From: a virus
Length of the DNA: 47,764 bases
IMG/VR virus record: IMGVR_UViG_3300023179_003680
Coordinates: 1-47,764 of that record
Direction: 5' to 3' (one strand)
Numbering within the stretch: position 1 is the first letter of the stretch; every line of letters begins with the position of its first letter. Shown here one piece after another: positions 16,568 through 24,581 of the stretch. Position numbers and translations under genes: made by a program. Below the pieces are notes generated by a model. It searched no databases, had not been told where the DNA came from, and saw only the letters and a list, made by a program, of their open reading frames with translations.

Positions 16568-16783
16568 TTACCAATATACTTTAATTATGCCTACAACATA
16601 GATTAAAGTAATAACTATCTGCATGGCTATCAAACTCCATTTGCGCCATATCCAACCTAATATTACCCATCCTAAGTTTCCAAAAAATAATACCCAAAGA
16701 TTTAATGGAAAAATATTGAAACTGGTTAATGCCACACCTGCTAGCAATACTATTGAACATAGCCATTCAAACGCAGTAAGCAT
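16568..16783 (-). CDS. Small membrane protein with three predicted TM helices
   Basis: 71 residues from ATG 16783, overlapping the upstream stop (TGATG). Three hydrophobic stretches can be seen: FEWLCSIVLLAGVALTSF, LNLWVLFFGNLGWVILGWIW and SLIAMQIVITLIYVVGIIKV. No charged catalytic residue. Inner-membrane location is likely. The site between DNA polymerase and the DsbA-like gene suggests early or middle expression. Function unknown. Confidence 0.72.
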   Translation of the reverse strand: MLTAFEWLCSIVLLAGVALTSFNIFPLNLWVLFFGNLGWVILGWIWRKWSLIAMQIVITLIYVVGIIKVYW

Positions 16784-17040
16784 CAAATTTTTTTGGTAAT
16801 ATCCAAAATTGCTTCTACTTCTTTCCAATCATTATCGTAGTTGCTCCAATCACCCTTATGAGCGATTTTGATAGCACGATTAATAATGCTGGTCTTTATA
16901 TTTAGTTCCTCGGCCACTGCTCTTACTGTATCTTTCAAACCATCTTGTAGGTCTTCGATTTCACGTAGTACAGTACTGCCTTCGTTAATAAGTTTTTCTA
17001 GTTTAGCCTTTTCTTCAGGCCCGTAAATTCTTGTTGACAT
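16783..17040 (-). CDS. dsbA: DsbA-like double-stranded DNA-binding protein
   Basis: 85 residues, near the length of T4 DsbA (89), which binds double-stranded DNA near late promoters. The pattern is a helical N-terminus (KAKLEKLINEGSTVLREIED), then KDTVRAVAEELNIKTSIINR and AIKIAHKGDW, like a helix-turn-helix. The same arrangement is seen in cyanophage proteins annotated DsbA, from memory. Preceded by AAGGAG and by a promoter with a perfect TATAAT. Confidence 0.7.
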   Translation of the reverse strand: MSTRIYGPEEKAKLEKLINEGSTVLREIEDLQDGLKDTVRAVAEELNIKTSIINRAIKIAHKGDWSNYDNDWKEVEAILDITKKI

Positions 17041-17060
17041 AACAGCTCCTTGACCTGTTT

Positions 17061-17089
17061 ATTATATATTTTATTTAGGCCTAGAGCAA
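17061..17089 (-). promoter_or_regulatory. Promoter upstream of dsbA-like gene
   Basis: Minus strand: TATAAT at 17061-17066, 17-base spacer, weak TTGCTC at 17084-17089. The -10 is perfect while the -35 is poor, which would suit an activated or extended promoter. Bases 17062-17078 equal 13804-13820 in front of gp45. Confidence 0.55.
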
Positions 17090-17101
17090 GTATTTAGGTT
17101 A

Positions 17102-18514
17102 TCAAAGATCAATAGGAATATTATTTCTAATCAGTTGAGCTCGAACTTGGGCTACTTTATCACCCAATAATTTTGATTCTGCTGGAGTAAATCCATTATC
17201 TGGATCTTTTAGTTTGGCCTGTATTTGATCTACCATATCAACTACTTTACGTCCACCTCGACCTGCTCGTCTTGCATCTGCTGCTGCCCCTGCTACATAT
17301 CCTCCTAGGCCAAGAGTTATACCAAAAGGAGTTAATTTTGCTGGTATACTTAGTGCATAGGCCAAACCACTAAGTGTACCTAATGCTGCTGAACCTAAAT
17401 CACCTTCTTCAAAATCTCGTTGAATTTGACGTCCTTGGTCAACCAAACCCCATAGACCAACTCCAGCCCCTATAAAAGGTGCTGCTTTTTTAGCAAAATT
17501 ACCAGCAGTCCTAGCAATATTGCCAGCAGTCTTAAGTCCACCCAATGCTTTTTGTCCAAAGCTTTGTCCTGCTGCTGCTGTGGTCGCTGCTGGTGCTGCT
17601 GTTGTCGCTGCTGGTGCTGCTGTTGTCGCTGCTGCTTCACCGATCCATGAATTATTCGTATATTCGTCTATATTTTGATCTGCTCTTTCAACTATTGATT
17701 TATATTTTTTTATTTGTTCAGTTGGGTCGTTTCTTTGGCTCTCTTTTAATTGTGCTTGTTTCACTAGTTTATCTAATAGCTCAGCCATAGCCTTTACTTC
17801 AGGTCTTACAGCATTAGGATCTGTTGGCTTAGTATCTGCTGGCTTAGTAGTATCTGCTGGATTAGGATCTTTTGGTTTTGGATTTGAACCACCGTCAGTA
17901 TCTGTTTCTGGTGGTGGTTTTGTTCGTTGACCACCTTTTATTGCCTTACCTGATCCTGGAGGAGCATCAGGCATCTTAGCTGCTTCTGGATGTTTAGCAG
18001 TGATCTCTGGAAATTTGGCCATAGCAGCTCTAGTATATTTGCCCATTAGCCCATCTACACCGTCATTTTCAAATGGACCAAGATCGGCACCTGCTGCCTT
18101 GAGATCTTGTTGTAGTGCTGCTACTTTTGGATCACCTGATGTAGGTTTATCAATAGCGTTATCTACTTTACGTACATCTGCTTGAGTGGCAGTTGTAGGT
18201 TGTTGTTTATTTTGTTGATCCATGGGACTGTCTGGAGGTACTATACCAGGAGTTTGTCTTGGAGCAGTATTGCCAGTTGATAGTTGTTGTGCTGCGGCCA
18301 TTAATCTTATTTCGGTTTCTTTATATAGATTAGTAGGAACAGGTTTACCATTTATTTCTACAGGCACACCACCACGACTTTTTACTTTAATATTATTTGG
18401 ATCTATGCCCATTTGTTGGGCTAGTTCTCTGGCTCTTTGTTTAGATTGTTGCTCATTAGGTACTGGTATAGTTTCCTCTTCAACTAATCTAATATATTGT
18501 CGTAAAATACTCAT
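17102..18514 (-). CDS. Probable internal virion protein with capsid-targeting N-terminus
   Basis: 470 residues from ATG 18514; eight more are possible from a TTG at 18538. The start MSILRQYIRLVEEETIP has an L-V-E site at residues 10-12, like T4 prohead-protease sites. A central Pro/Thr/Lys-rich linker carries KVAALQQDLKAAGADLGPFE followed by DGVDGLMGKYTRAAM, a peptidoglycan-binding-type fold. An Ala/Thr-rich spacer follows, then a Gly/Ala-rich hydrophobic segment (FIGAGVGLWGLVDQG, GITLGLGGYVAGAAADA) that might insert into membrane. The layout suggests an ejected protein acting at the cell envelope. Function is inferred. Confidence 0.68.
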   Translation of the reverse strand: MSILRQYIRLVEEETIPVPNEQQSKQRARELAQQMGIDPNNIKVKSRGGVPVEINGKPVPTNLYKETEIRLMAAAQQLSTGNTAPRQTPGIVPPDSPMDQQNKQQPTTATQADVRKVDNAIDKPTSGDPKVAALQQDLKAAGADLGPFENDGVDGLMGKYTRAAMAKFPEITAKHPEAAKMPDAPPGSGKAIKGGQRTKPPPETDTDGGSNPKPKDPNPADTTKPADTKPTDPNAVRPEVKAMAELLDKLVKQAQLKESQRNDPTEQIKKYKSIVERADQNIDEYTNNSWIGEAAATTAAPAATTAAPAATTAAAGQSFGQKALGGLKTAGNIARTAGNFAKKAAPFIGAGVGLWGLVDQGRQIQRDFEEGDLGSAALGTLSGLAYALSIPAKLTPFGITLGLGGYVAGAAADARRAGRGGRKVVDMVDQIQAKLKDPDNGFTPAESKLLGDKVAQVRAQLIRNNIPIDL

Positions 18515-18518
18515 AACG

Positions 18519-18526
18519 TATTTATT
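18519..18526 (-). promoter_or_regulatory. Late-promoter-like AATAAATA before 17102-18514 gene
   Basis: Minus strand AATAAATA matches NATAAATA but ends only four bases before the ATG at 18514, which would leave no leader and no ribosome site. It may be chance, or the mRNA may be leaderless. Confidence 0.3.
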
Positions 18527-18531
18527 AAAAT

Positions 18532-18560
18532 TTGACAATTTGTAGGATCGAAAGTATAAT
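18532..18560 (+). promoter_or_regulatory. Consensus sigma70 promoter for the plus-strand HExxH gene
   Basis: TTGACA at 18532-18537, exactly 17 bases, TATAAT at 18555-18560. Both hexamers are perfect. The predicted transcript starts about 25 bases before the ATG at 18591. Confidence 0.88.
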
Positions 18561-18590
18561 GTACATATGTAAACTTAATTCATTAAAGTC

Positions 18591-18908
18591 ATGAAAAAAT
18601 TACTTGTTGGTTTATTATTGGTTAGCCAAACTACATTTGCACAGGTTAATAAGGACGTTCCCACCTACGTTTTTGACATAGGACGTATGAATCGAAAGGT
18701 CACATTAAATATTATCACTGTTGAAGATCCAGTTAAATCTTGTGCTGAAGTTAGTAAAAAGTTTAATTTTGGTTGGAGTTTGCCCAGCGAAAGTTGTGCG
18801 TATTGGACTACAGACTTTCAAGAATGCACCATAATTCTAGCTAGGAGAACTACGATGCATCATATTGGTCACGAAATGTTACATTGTATGATTGGCAACT
18901 GGCATTAA
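18591..18908 (+). CDS. Secreted small HExxH zincin-like protein (moron candidate)
   Basis: 105 residues on the strand opposite to all its neighbours. MKKLLVGLLLVSQTTFA is a signal peptide with likely cleavage after Ala17, so the mature 88 residues should be periplasmic or secreted. The end is HHIGHEMLHCMIGNWH: His94-Glu95-x-x-His98 is the zinc-protease motif, with a further His105 as possible third ligand, one residue further than in metzincins. C51, C69, C79 and C99 could form disulfides. It has its own perfect sigma70 promoter and its stop overlaps the stop of the convergent gene. No typical ribosome site is visible. Proteolytic activity is not proven. Confidence 0.8.
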   Translation: MKKLLVGLLLVSQTTFAQVNKDVPTYVFDIGRMNRKVTLNIITVEDPVKSCAEVSKKFNFGWSLPSESCAYWTTDFQECTIILARRTTMHHIGHEMLHCMIGNWH

Positions 18909-20299
18909 ATTTTGATACTTCGAATCATATTTAGAATCCTATCATCCTCTGGTATATTGACCTTACCTTCTTTGACAGGAGTCCATTTTCTTGTTTTGGC
19001 ATCATAGTAACCCGGTCTACCCTGTGATGTTTGTATGGGCTCACCGTTAGGACCAGTTTTACCAGGAACTACATTTTGTCCACCATTAGTTGCTGGCTGA
19101 TTTGCCATAGCTTGAGCTACATTGGCATCACCTGTTCCAGGTTGAGGACCAGGAGGTACCACCATAGGAGCAGGAGATCCAATTGTAGTGGGCAATCCTG
19201 GTCCTGATGGATCATTATTAAAACCTTGAGCATGTCCGCCTGCGTTGGCAGGATTCCATTGAGTTGCTTTCTGAGCACCTGCTGTACCACCTGGTGGTTT
19301 AGCTCCAGGGTACTGTTTTGCACCGCCTAATTCTCCAGCATACTTAGCTGCAATCTCTGGCTTACGAGCCATAGCGTCTCTGGTCTTAGGACCAATTTTT
19401 CCATCTGGAGTTACACCTAATTCTCGCTGCATATTCATTATTGAAGCTATTTGATCTTTACTGCCAGCAGTAGCAGGCTGTGCTCTATTTAAAGCCTGCT
19501 GATCTGCTGCTGGACCTAGTGGACTATTTTGTCCACCAGTAGCTGCTGGTTCTTCAGGTGTTCCTGGAGGTTCTGAAATTAATGGACTAACCTTTGGAGG
19601 TAATGGAGTATAAGGATCGCCTGTCTCAGGATTTATACCTGGAGGTACTACCATGGGTGCAGGAGATCCAATTGTAGTGGGCAATCCTGGTCCTGATGGA
19701 TCATTATTAAAACCTTGAGCATGTCCGCCTGCGTTGGCAGGATTCCATTGATCACCAGTTTTTCGTTGGCCCTGTGGACTTGTCGTTTGTAAATTACCTC
19801 CGCTTGCCACTCGTACAGGCTGACCTGATCCATCACGCACAGGCTCTGCATTGGGATTTTTTCCATACCAAGGACCATCTGTTTCTTGATTCCAACCGTC
19901 TGGAGGTAACTCGCCACTAGCCTGTCTTGCTTTATAGTCTGCTGCATTTTGTCTAAAATAATTCCCTATTTTATCTGAAAATTCATTTACAGGTCGAATA
20001 TCGTCATAAACACCAAATTCTTTCATTAATGCTCTAGCAATACTGCCTTCCTTAGTTGGTTTATCTCTTGATCTAGCAGGCTTAAATCCTGGTTGCGCTC
20101 GTTTAGCAGATTGTTCAGCATCATCTGCTGCCTTGTACATGCCTTTTTCTTTGAACTGGTCAATATGTTTTTGCCAGTTCTTAATCTTTTCTGCATCAGT
20201 GCCGCCCTTATATTCAACTACTGGTGCTGCTGACTCAGAGATATATTTTTTACCTTTTTCAATAGCATCAATACGTGCTATAAGATTTTTCATATTCAT
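18905..20299 (-). CDS. Probable internal virion protein with PG-binding-like domain and repeats
   Basis: 464 residues. The start has a helix then KKYISESAAP, with I-S-E at residues 20-22 as the candidate prohead-protease site. An in-frame ATG two codons later is also possible. The middle is Pro/Gly/Asn-rich with two identical 92-base segments encoding a glycine-rich linker (QWNPANAGGHAQGFNNDPSG). Between them ASIMNMQRELGVTPDGKIGP and KTRDAMARKPEIAAKYA form a peptidoglycan-binding-type repeat similar to that in the neighbour 17102-18514. Shares the targeting plus PG-binding layout with that gene, so they may be paralogues. Confidence 0.68.
   Translation of the reverse strand: MNMKNLIARIDAIEKGKKYISESAAPVVEYKGGTDAEKIKNWQKHIDQFKEKGMYKAADDAEQSAKRAQPGFKPARSRDKPTKEGSIARALMKEFGVYDDIRPVNEFSDKIGNYFRQNAADYKARQASGELPPDGWNQETDGPWYGKNPNAEPVRDGSGQPVRVASGGNLQTTSPQGQRKTGDQWNPANAGGHAQGFNNDPSGPGLPTTIGSPAPMVVPPGINPETGDPYTPLPPKVSPLISEPPGTPEEPAATGGQNSPLGPAADQQALNRAQPATAGSKDQIASIMNMQRELGVTPDGKIGPKTRDAMARKPEIAAKYAGELGGAKQYPGAKPPGGTAGAQKATQWNPANAGGHAQGFNNDPSGPGLPTTIGSPAPMVVPPGPQPGTGDANVAQAMANQPATNGGQNVVPGKTGPNGEPIQTSQGRPGYYDAKTRKWTPVKEGKVNIPEDDRILNMIRSIKI
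19171..19262. repeat. 92-base direct repeat, copy 1
   Basis: Identical by eye to 19660-19751; the offset is 489 bases (163 codons), so recombination between copies would keep the reading frame. Lies inside the 18905-20299 gene. Confidence 0.9.
19660..19751. repeat. 92-base direct repeat, copy 2
   Basis: Second copy of the 92-base segment at 19171-19262. Both encode the same glycine-rich linker flanking a PG-binding-like domain. Confidence 0.9.
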
Positions 20300-20302
20300 A
20301 GT

Positions 20303-22678
20303 TTAGTCCTTATCGCTACCGTCTGCTTTTTTATGACTCTTGTAGCCTTTGTTTTTCATATGCCAAGCTAATGCCCAAGGATTCTTTTCCTTGCCATCTT
20401 TGGTCTTACCCTTGGTAAGTTCAGGGTGTTTTTTCATTGCCTTCACTGTGCCCTTAAAACCAGGTGGGCTTTTTTCCTGTAAACCTTTTTGTTGTGCTGC
20501 CATTATATCACGTTTAACATTTGCCATTGCCATAGTTTGTGCTATTTGATGACTAGTGGCACTATTTGGATTACGCAAATATTGTTGATAATATTTTTTA
20601 TAGTTAGGATGATTGACAATTTGATCTCCAGTCACACCACTCAATGTGCCTGACATTGTTTGTTGTTCCATCTTCACACAGTTATCCACCGTACGACGAC
20701 CTTTCTTCTTTGTGCCCATACGCTTGTAGCCTTTCCAGCAGGCCTTACCATCTACACCTTTTTGCTTTTCTTCAATCATACGCACGATGTTTTTTAGTTC
20801 TGGATAACTTACTGTTTCTAATGTATCTTTTTTAACACCACTTACTGATTCTAAAATATAGTTGATGTATAAGTTTTTTAGATTACTCTTAGCACCGCTG
20901 CTCAGTTGTAGGTAGTAACTATCAGGAAGTTTTAGATCACGCTGTATAGATTCATATAATAGTTTTGCTCTAGAATCTCCTAGTCCTTCCGCTATATCTT
21001 TCTTTTCTTTTTCTTCACGCTCTTTTTTCTGCTTGTCTAGTAAATCTTGTAATCTTTTAGCACAAGCATCCATATCATATCCGGCACGTTTCATAGAGTT
21101 TTTAAACTTCTGTTGTGCCGATACTTTTTGATATCTGGCTTCTGCCACACTTTTCTTAATTTCTCCTGTTTTAGGATTTTCGTGGTCACCTTTATTCGCA
21201 CCTGATTTATATACTTTTTTACCAGTGCTTGGACTTATATGATATTCACCTTTATTATCTTTACCAATAGATTTTACTTTATATTTTGCTCCACTGCCTT
21301 CCCCCATCGTAGGACGATCAATAGTCAGTGTGATAACATCGTCTTCAATATATCCTGTAGCAGATACTCTTGGCACACCTGGGCCTGGGCTGTATCTAGC
21401 ACGAAGGTCGCCTTGTAATACCACAGCATATTCTTTACCACCTAATACAACTGATGCCTTGGGAATGACATTTCCGCCTTGTTGAGCAAAACTAGGTCCA
21501 CTGCCTTCCCCCATCGTAGGACGATCAATAGTCAGTGTGATAACATCGTCTTCAATATATCCTGTAGCAGATACTCTTGGCACACCTGGGCCTGGGCTGT
21601 ATCTAGCACGAAGGTCGCCTTGTAATACCACAGCATATTCTTTACCACCTAATACAACTGATGCCTTGGGAATGACATTTCCGCCTTGTTGAGCAAAACT
21701 AGGAGACATAGTTCCATCTGGTTGAGGTGAGACTCTTTCTGTTACTTTTTTAGCTAATTTCTTTTGTGATTTTATTTTTCCTGCTGATTCTTTGGTAGTC
21801 TTTGTCGGAGGTAGAGTTGTAGGCTTAGGTGTTTGCGGGGTTGTTTGTGTTTTTGATTTTTTCTCTGCATCAACTTGTGCCTGTGTTTTCTTCCCAGAAA
21901 GTATGTCTACTATTTCATCGGGGGTATAGTCTTGTTCGTATATAGGCTTTTTATGTTTTTCCTTACCCTGTTTCTGATCTTTCTTTTTATCCCTATGTTT
22001 GCCCGCACCTGTTTGTGGGCGTAGTGGACCTTGTCTTGGTTTTTGTGGAACACGAGCATCTTCCATCATACGATCTACAATTCTGCGTACCTGCTCACTG
22101 CTTTCATAAGTTTCTTGAACACCACCAGCACCTATTTTTTGTAGGGCTCTTTGTGTAGCTGGACCTAACTCTTCCCAACGTAAACCATAGTATGTTTTTT
22201 CCTGACCATCCTGTATAACTGTGATATTAAAAGTATCAGGTACTTTATTACTGATTAAAATAAGTTTGCCAGTGTGTGTATCCCTAACACCTTTTTGACC
22301 ATTATGATCTACAGTGTCAAACCCATCACCTAAGTTTCCTGCAGGCTTTGGCCTTCTAGTTTTGTTAGCAAATGCGTTAGGTGCATTTGGATCCTTTGGG
22401 GCTCTCATTGGAGGTTCAGCAAGATGATCAGGTTCTGCTGCTGGTCGTATATAGTTTGGATTCTTAGACAACCAATCTAATGCGGCTTTGGCATCGTCGG
22501 CTGAAATCAGCTTTATTCCTGGAGCACCGCTTGCTGCCTTTTCCAAATAGCCAATGCCATAGTTAACATATGGAGGTGGAGTATTTGCTTGTTGCGCTGC
22601 CTGTTCAGGAACCTTATAGCTACCTGGGTCATCTATATTGACTCTTTCAACTATTCTAATATATTTTGCTAGACTCAC
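20303..22678 (-). CDS. Large virion-associated protein with targeting peptide, GTG start
   Basis: 791 residues from GTG 22678, overlapping the previous stop as GTGA. The start MSLAKYIRIVERVNIDD has I-V-E at residues 9-11. It is a mosaic: a Pro-rich N-terminus, a highly basic linker (KHRDKKKDQKQGKEKHKKPI), two identical 69-residue beta modules (KASVVLGGKEYAVVLQGDLR), then SPSTGKKVYKSGANKGDHEN. A helical region follows, then Lys-rich segments containing KACWKGYKRMGTKKKGRRTV and NPWALAWHMKNKGY, which recur in marine phage proteins by my recollection. The basic linkers would suit a DNA-associated internal protein. No enzymatic motif. Confidence 0.68.
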   Translation of the reverse strand: MSLAKYIRIVERVNIDDPGSYKVPEQAAQQANTPPPYVNYGIGYLEKAASGAPGIKLISADDAKAALDWLSKNPNYIRPAAEPDHLAEPPMRAPKDPNAPNAFANKTRRPKPAGNLGDGFDTVDHNGQKGVRDTHTGKLILISNKVPDTFNITVIQDGQEKTYYGLRWEELGPATQRALQKIGAGGVQETYESSEQVRRIVDRMMEDARVPQKPRQGPLRPQTGAGKHRDKKKDQKQGKEKHKKPIYEQDYTPDEIVDILSGKKTQAQVDAEKKSKTQTTPQTPKPTTLPPTKTTKESAGKIKSQKKLAKKVTERVSPQPDGTMSPSFAQQGGNVIPKASVVLGGKEYAVVLQGDLRARYSPGPGVPRVSATGYIEDDVITLTIDRPTMGEGSGPSFAQQGGNVIPKASVVLGGKEYAVVLQGDLRARYSPGPGVPRVSATGYIEDDVITLTIDRPTMGEGSGAKYKVKSIGKDNKGEYHISPSTGKKVYKSGANKGDHENPKTGEIKKSVAEARYQKVSAQQKFKNSMKRAGYDMDACAKRLQDLLDKQKKEREEKEKKDIAEGLGDSRAKLLYESIQRDLKLPDSYYLQLSSGAKSNLKNLYINYILESVSGVKKDTLETVSYPELKNIVRMIEEKQKGVDGKACWKGYKRMGTKKKGRRTVDNCVKMEQQTMSGTLSGVTGDQIVNHPNYKKYYQQYLRNPNSATSHQIAQTMAMANVKRDIMAAQQKGLQEKSPPGFKGTVKAMKKHPELTKGKTKDGKEKNPWALAWHMKNKGYKSHKKADGSDKD
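21290..21496. repeat. Perfect 207-base tandem repeat, unit 1
   Basis: Identical by eye to the adjacent 21497-21703; the unit is 69 codons and lies in frame inside the 20303-22678 gene. Confidence 0.92.
21497..21703. repeat. Perfect 207-base tandem repeat, unit 2
   Basis: Second unit of the head-to-tail duplication. The lack of differences implies a very recent event, active homogenisation, or an assembly duplication. Confidence 0.92.
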
Positions 22679-23952
22679 GATTTCAAACGTCCATCTTTTT
22701 CAGCACTCTTAAGCATGGCAGCACGATCACTATAACCCTTTACACCAGGCTTAATATCTTTTGCTGCTTTTTTTTCACCTGCTGTAGGATTCTTAACGTG
22801 CTTCATTGTGGTCTTGGCCTGATGACTGGCTTCACTCATACTGCCACATTCTTTTATACCATGTACTGGACAACTTTTACCTTTTGGGCTATGATTACAT
22901 TTGGCTGCTTCACTTACCTTCTTATCCTTGGCTGCTTTTTTCATTGGCTCTTTTTTGTTGCCATCCTTGTCCAAGTCGATATAATCTGGTTTGGCTGCTT
23001 CTTTAAATGGCTTACCTGACTTAGCAGCGGCCTTAGCACGACTACCCCATACTTCATCTTTAGGAGTTTCTACCTTGCCATCACCATCATAATCCTTTTT
23101 AGCCTTTTTTGACTCAGATGTTTTCTTACGTATGCTATCTACACTATAGCCTGTGCTCTTATGATCACGTCCAGCACGATCACGTACATCACCTTCGCTT
23201 TCACCCTCATCTGCATCATAGTGAACGTTCTTAGTCTTAGCACCATCTTTGTGCATTAGTTTTACGCTGTACTGTGATTTAGTACTGGCAGCAGCCTTTT
23301 TCTCTGCTGTACCAACACCTTTACCAGCCCTATGACCTGTAGCCTCAGATGTTTTTTGACGAATACTATCTACACTATAGCCTGTGCTCTTATGATCACG
23401 CCCAGCACGATCACGTACATCACCTTCGCTTTCACCCTCATCTGCATCATAGTGAACGTTCTTAGTCTTAGCACCATCCTTGTGAACTAGTTTTACACTG
23501 TATTGTTTTTTAGTGCTGGCAGCAGCCTTTTTCTCTGCTGTACCAACACCTTTACCAGCCCTATGACCTGTGGCTTCTTCTACTTTTTCATCCTTTTTCT
23601 TCATCTTTAGAGCCTGGGCTTTCTTAAGAGCTTTCATTTTCTCTTTAGCTTCCATTAGCTTGTGACCAAGAATTTTCTTTTCTTCAGGAGTGTACATATC
23701 ACTCATTTCAAGTTTTTGTCCATACTCGCTGAATTTCATTTCATATTCTAGATAATGATATACACTGGCCATATAGTCTGCGGCCTTGGTGATTTTAGCC
23801 TGTACCCAACCATCTAGTTGTGCATTATCTTCCATCATTTTAAATAGTTTTAACGCATATCTAGCCGTCTTATAAAGGTCGGCCTTGGCCATCTTACCTT
23901 CATCATCATGTTCTGGACTTGGTATTGTACCTTGTTGCATAATAGGATCCAT
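22675..23952 (-). CDS. Virion core or scaffold-like protein with repeats and EF-hand-like loops
   Basis: 425 residues. The N-terminal 110 residues are helical (KADLYKTARYALKLFKMMED, YHYLEYEMKFSEYGQKLE). Two 77-residue Lys/Asp-rich units follow (ATGHRAGKGVGTAEKKAAAS), then DYDGDGKVETPKDE and DLDKDGNKKEP, both like calcium-binding EF-hand loops, and a Cys/His cluster (KCNHSPKGKSCPVHGIKECG). Several segments end in x-x-E before Ala or Ser (VEE-A, TSE-A, FKE-A, VSE-A, MSE-A), which could be internal prohead-protease sites. Unlike its neighbours it lacks the N-terminal targeting pattern. A late promoter and GGAG precede it. A scaffold/core role is inferred. Confidence 0.65.
   Translation of the reverse strand: MDPIMQQGTIPSPEHDDEGKMAKADLYKTARYALKLFKMMEDNAQLDGWVQAKITKAADYMASVYHYLEYEMKFSEYGQKLEMSDMYTPEEKKILGHKLMEAKEKMKALKKAQALKMKKKDEKVEEATGHRAGKGVGTAEKKAAASTKKQYSVKLVHKDGAKTKNVHYDADEGESEGDVRDRAGRDHKSTGYSVDSIRQKTSEATGHRAGKGVGTAEKKAAASTKSQYSVKLMHKDGAKTKNVHYDADEGESEGDVRDRAGRDHKSTGYSVDSIRKKTSESKKAKKDYDGDGKVETPKDEVWGSRAKAAAKSGKPFKEAAKPDYIDLDKDGNKKEPMKKAAKDKKVSEAAKCNHSPKGKSCPVHGIKECGSMSEASHQAKTTMKHVKNPTAGEKKAAKDIKPGVKGYSDRAAMLKSAEKDGRLKS
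23113..23343. repeat. 231-base tandem repeat, unit B
   Basis: A 77-codon unit, nearly identical to 23344-23574 with a few scattered differences. It encodes one Lys/Asp-rich module starting ATGHRAGKGV. Confidence 0.85.
23344..23574. repeat. 231-base tandem repeat, unit A
   Basis: First 77-codon unit in translation order. Divergence from unit B shows this duplication is older than the perfect one at 21290-21703. Confidence 0.85.
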
Positions 23953-23972
23953 GTTCTACTCCGAATTTAGTA

Positions 23973-23980
23973 TATTTATC
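23973..23980 (-). promoter_or_regulatory. T4-type late promoter GATAAATA
   Basis: Minus strand GATAAATA overlapping the stop of the 23976-24203 gene, 20 bases before ATG 23952, with GGAG between. Position and leader length fit a late promoter for the 22675-23952 gene and the genes after it. Confidence 0.68.
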
Positions 23981-24203
23981 GTTTTAATATAGTTTGACCA
24001 AATAAGCTGATATCAGTATCTATAGCGTTTTTAGCTGTTCCGTTAGAGTTTTTTGGTGTTTCTACTCGTGGTGGTTTGGGCTTACGACCTTTACCATATT
24101 GTTTTATATTGCCTATAGCTATATGAGGATTAGGCACTGCTACTACATTTCCTGCACTTGTAGCACCTGCACTAGCCGTTTCAAATAGCTCTCTCAGTCT
24201 CAT
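23976..24203 (-). CDS. Small virion protein candidate with targeting peptide
   Basis: 75 residues. MRLRELFETASAG has L-F-E at residues 6-8, almost the same start as the HxGH enzyme two genes upstream in the transcript (MRLRQLFENLART). The rest is Ala/Pro/Lys-rich (GKGRKPKPPRVETPKNSNG), basic and likely unstructured, which would suit a DNA-neutralising internal peptide. The start abuts the upstream stop (TAAATG). Confidence 0.65.
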   Translation of the reverse strand: MRLRELFETASAGATSAGNVVAVPNPHIAIGNIKQYGKGRKPKPPRVETPKNSNGTAKNAIDTDISLFGQTILKR

Positions 24204-24581
24204 TTATATTCCGTATTGATTACGCTTGATCTTGGCCACAGGGCTAACTTTATTAGTGGTTTTAAGTTCAAGACTACGCATATCACCTTTGTTTAAATCT
24301 TTGTATTTGGCACCTACTGCTTTACTGGCCTTTTTGAACATGTCATTTTCAACCTCTGTATAAGGGTGTATGCTTTTACTTTTGCCAATCCAACTCTTAG
24401 CATCTATATCAGGAATAGTTTTACCATCAGTTGCAGCCATGGCTTGGCCTAACTTAAAAGCCACATAGTCACTATTCCAACGTTCGGCATCACTATAGAT
24501 ACTAACTCCTCTTGTTGGTTCTTTTTGTCTCTTGGTAAGTTTACCTTGTTTACGTTCGTTAATGATCTCACGTATTTTCAT
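24204..24581 (-). CDS. Small conserved virion protein candidate with targeting peptide
   Basis: 125 residues. MKIREIINERKQGKLTKRQK has I-N-E at residues 7-9. The body (DYVAFKLGQAMAATDGKTIP, then KSIHPYTEVENDMFKKASKA and KVSPVAKIKRNQYGI) forms a compact module that I associate with marine T4-like phages. Overlaps the upstream gene as ATGA. A packaged protein is inferred from the start peptide and context. Confidence 0.68.
   Translation of the reverse strand: MKIREIINERKQGKLTKRQKEPTRGVSIYSDAERWNSDYVAFKLGQAMAATDGKTIPDIDAKSWIGKSKSIHPYTEVENDMFKKASKAVGAKYKDLNKGDMRSLELKTTNKVSPVAKIKRNQYGI

Noticed and set aside
18222-18545. 107-codon plus-strand frame opposite the 17102-18514 gene
   Set aside because: Antisense of a well-supported gene with Pro/Gln-rich composition; its end overlaps the promoter region of the HExxH gene.
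22666-23019. 117-codon plus-strand frame rich in Phe/Trp/Leu
   Set aside because: Antisense to Lys-rich coding sequence of two virion genes, which generates hydrophobic shadow frames. No ribosome site.
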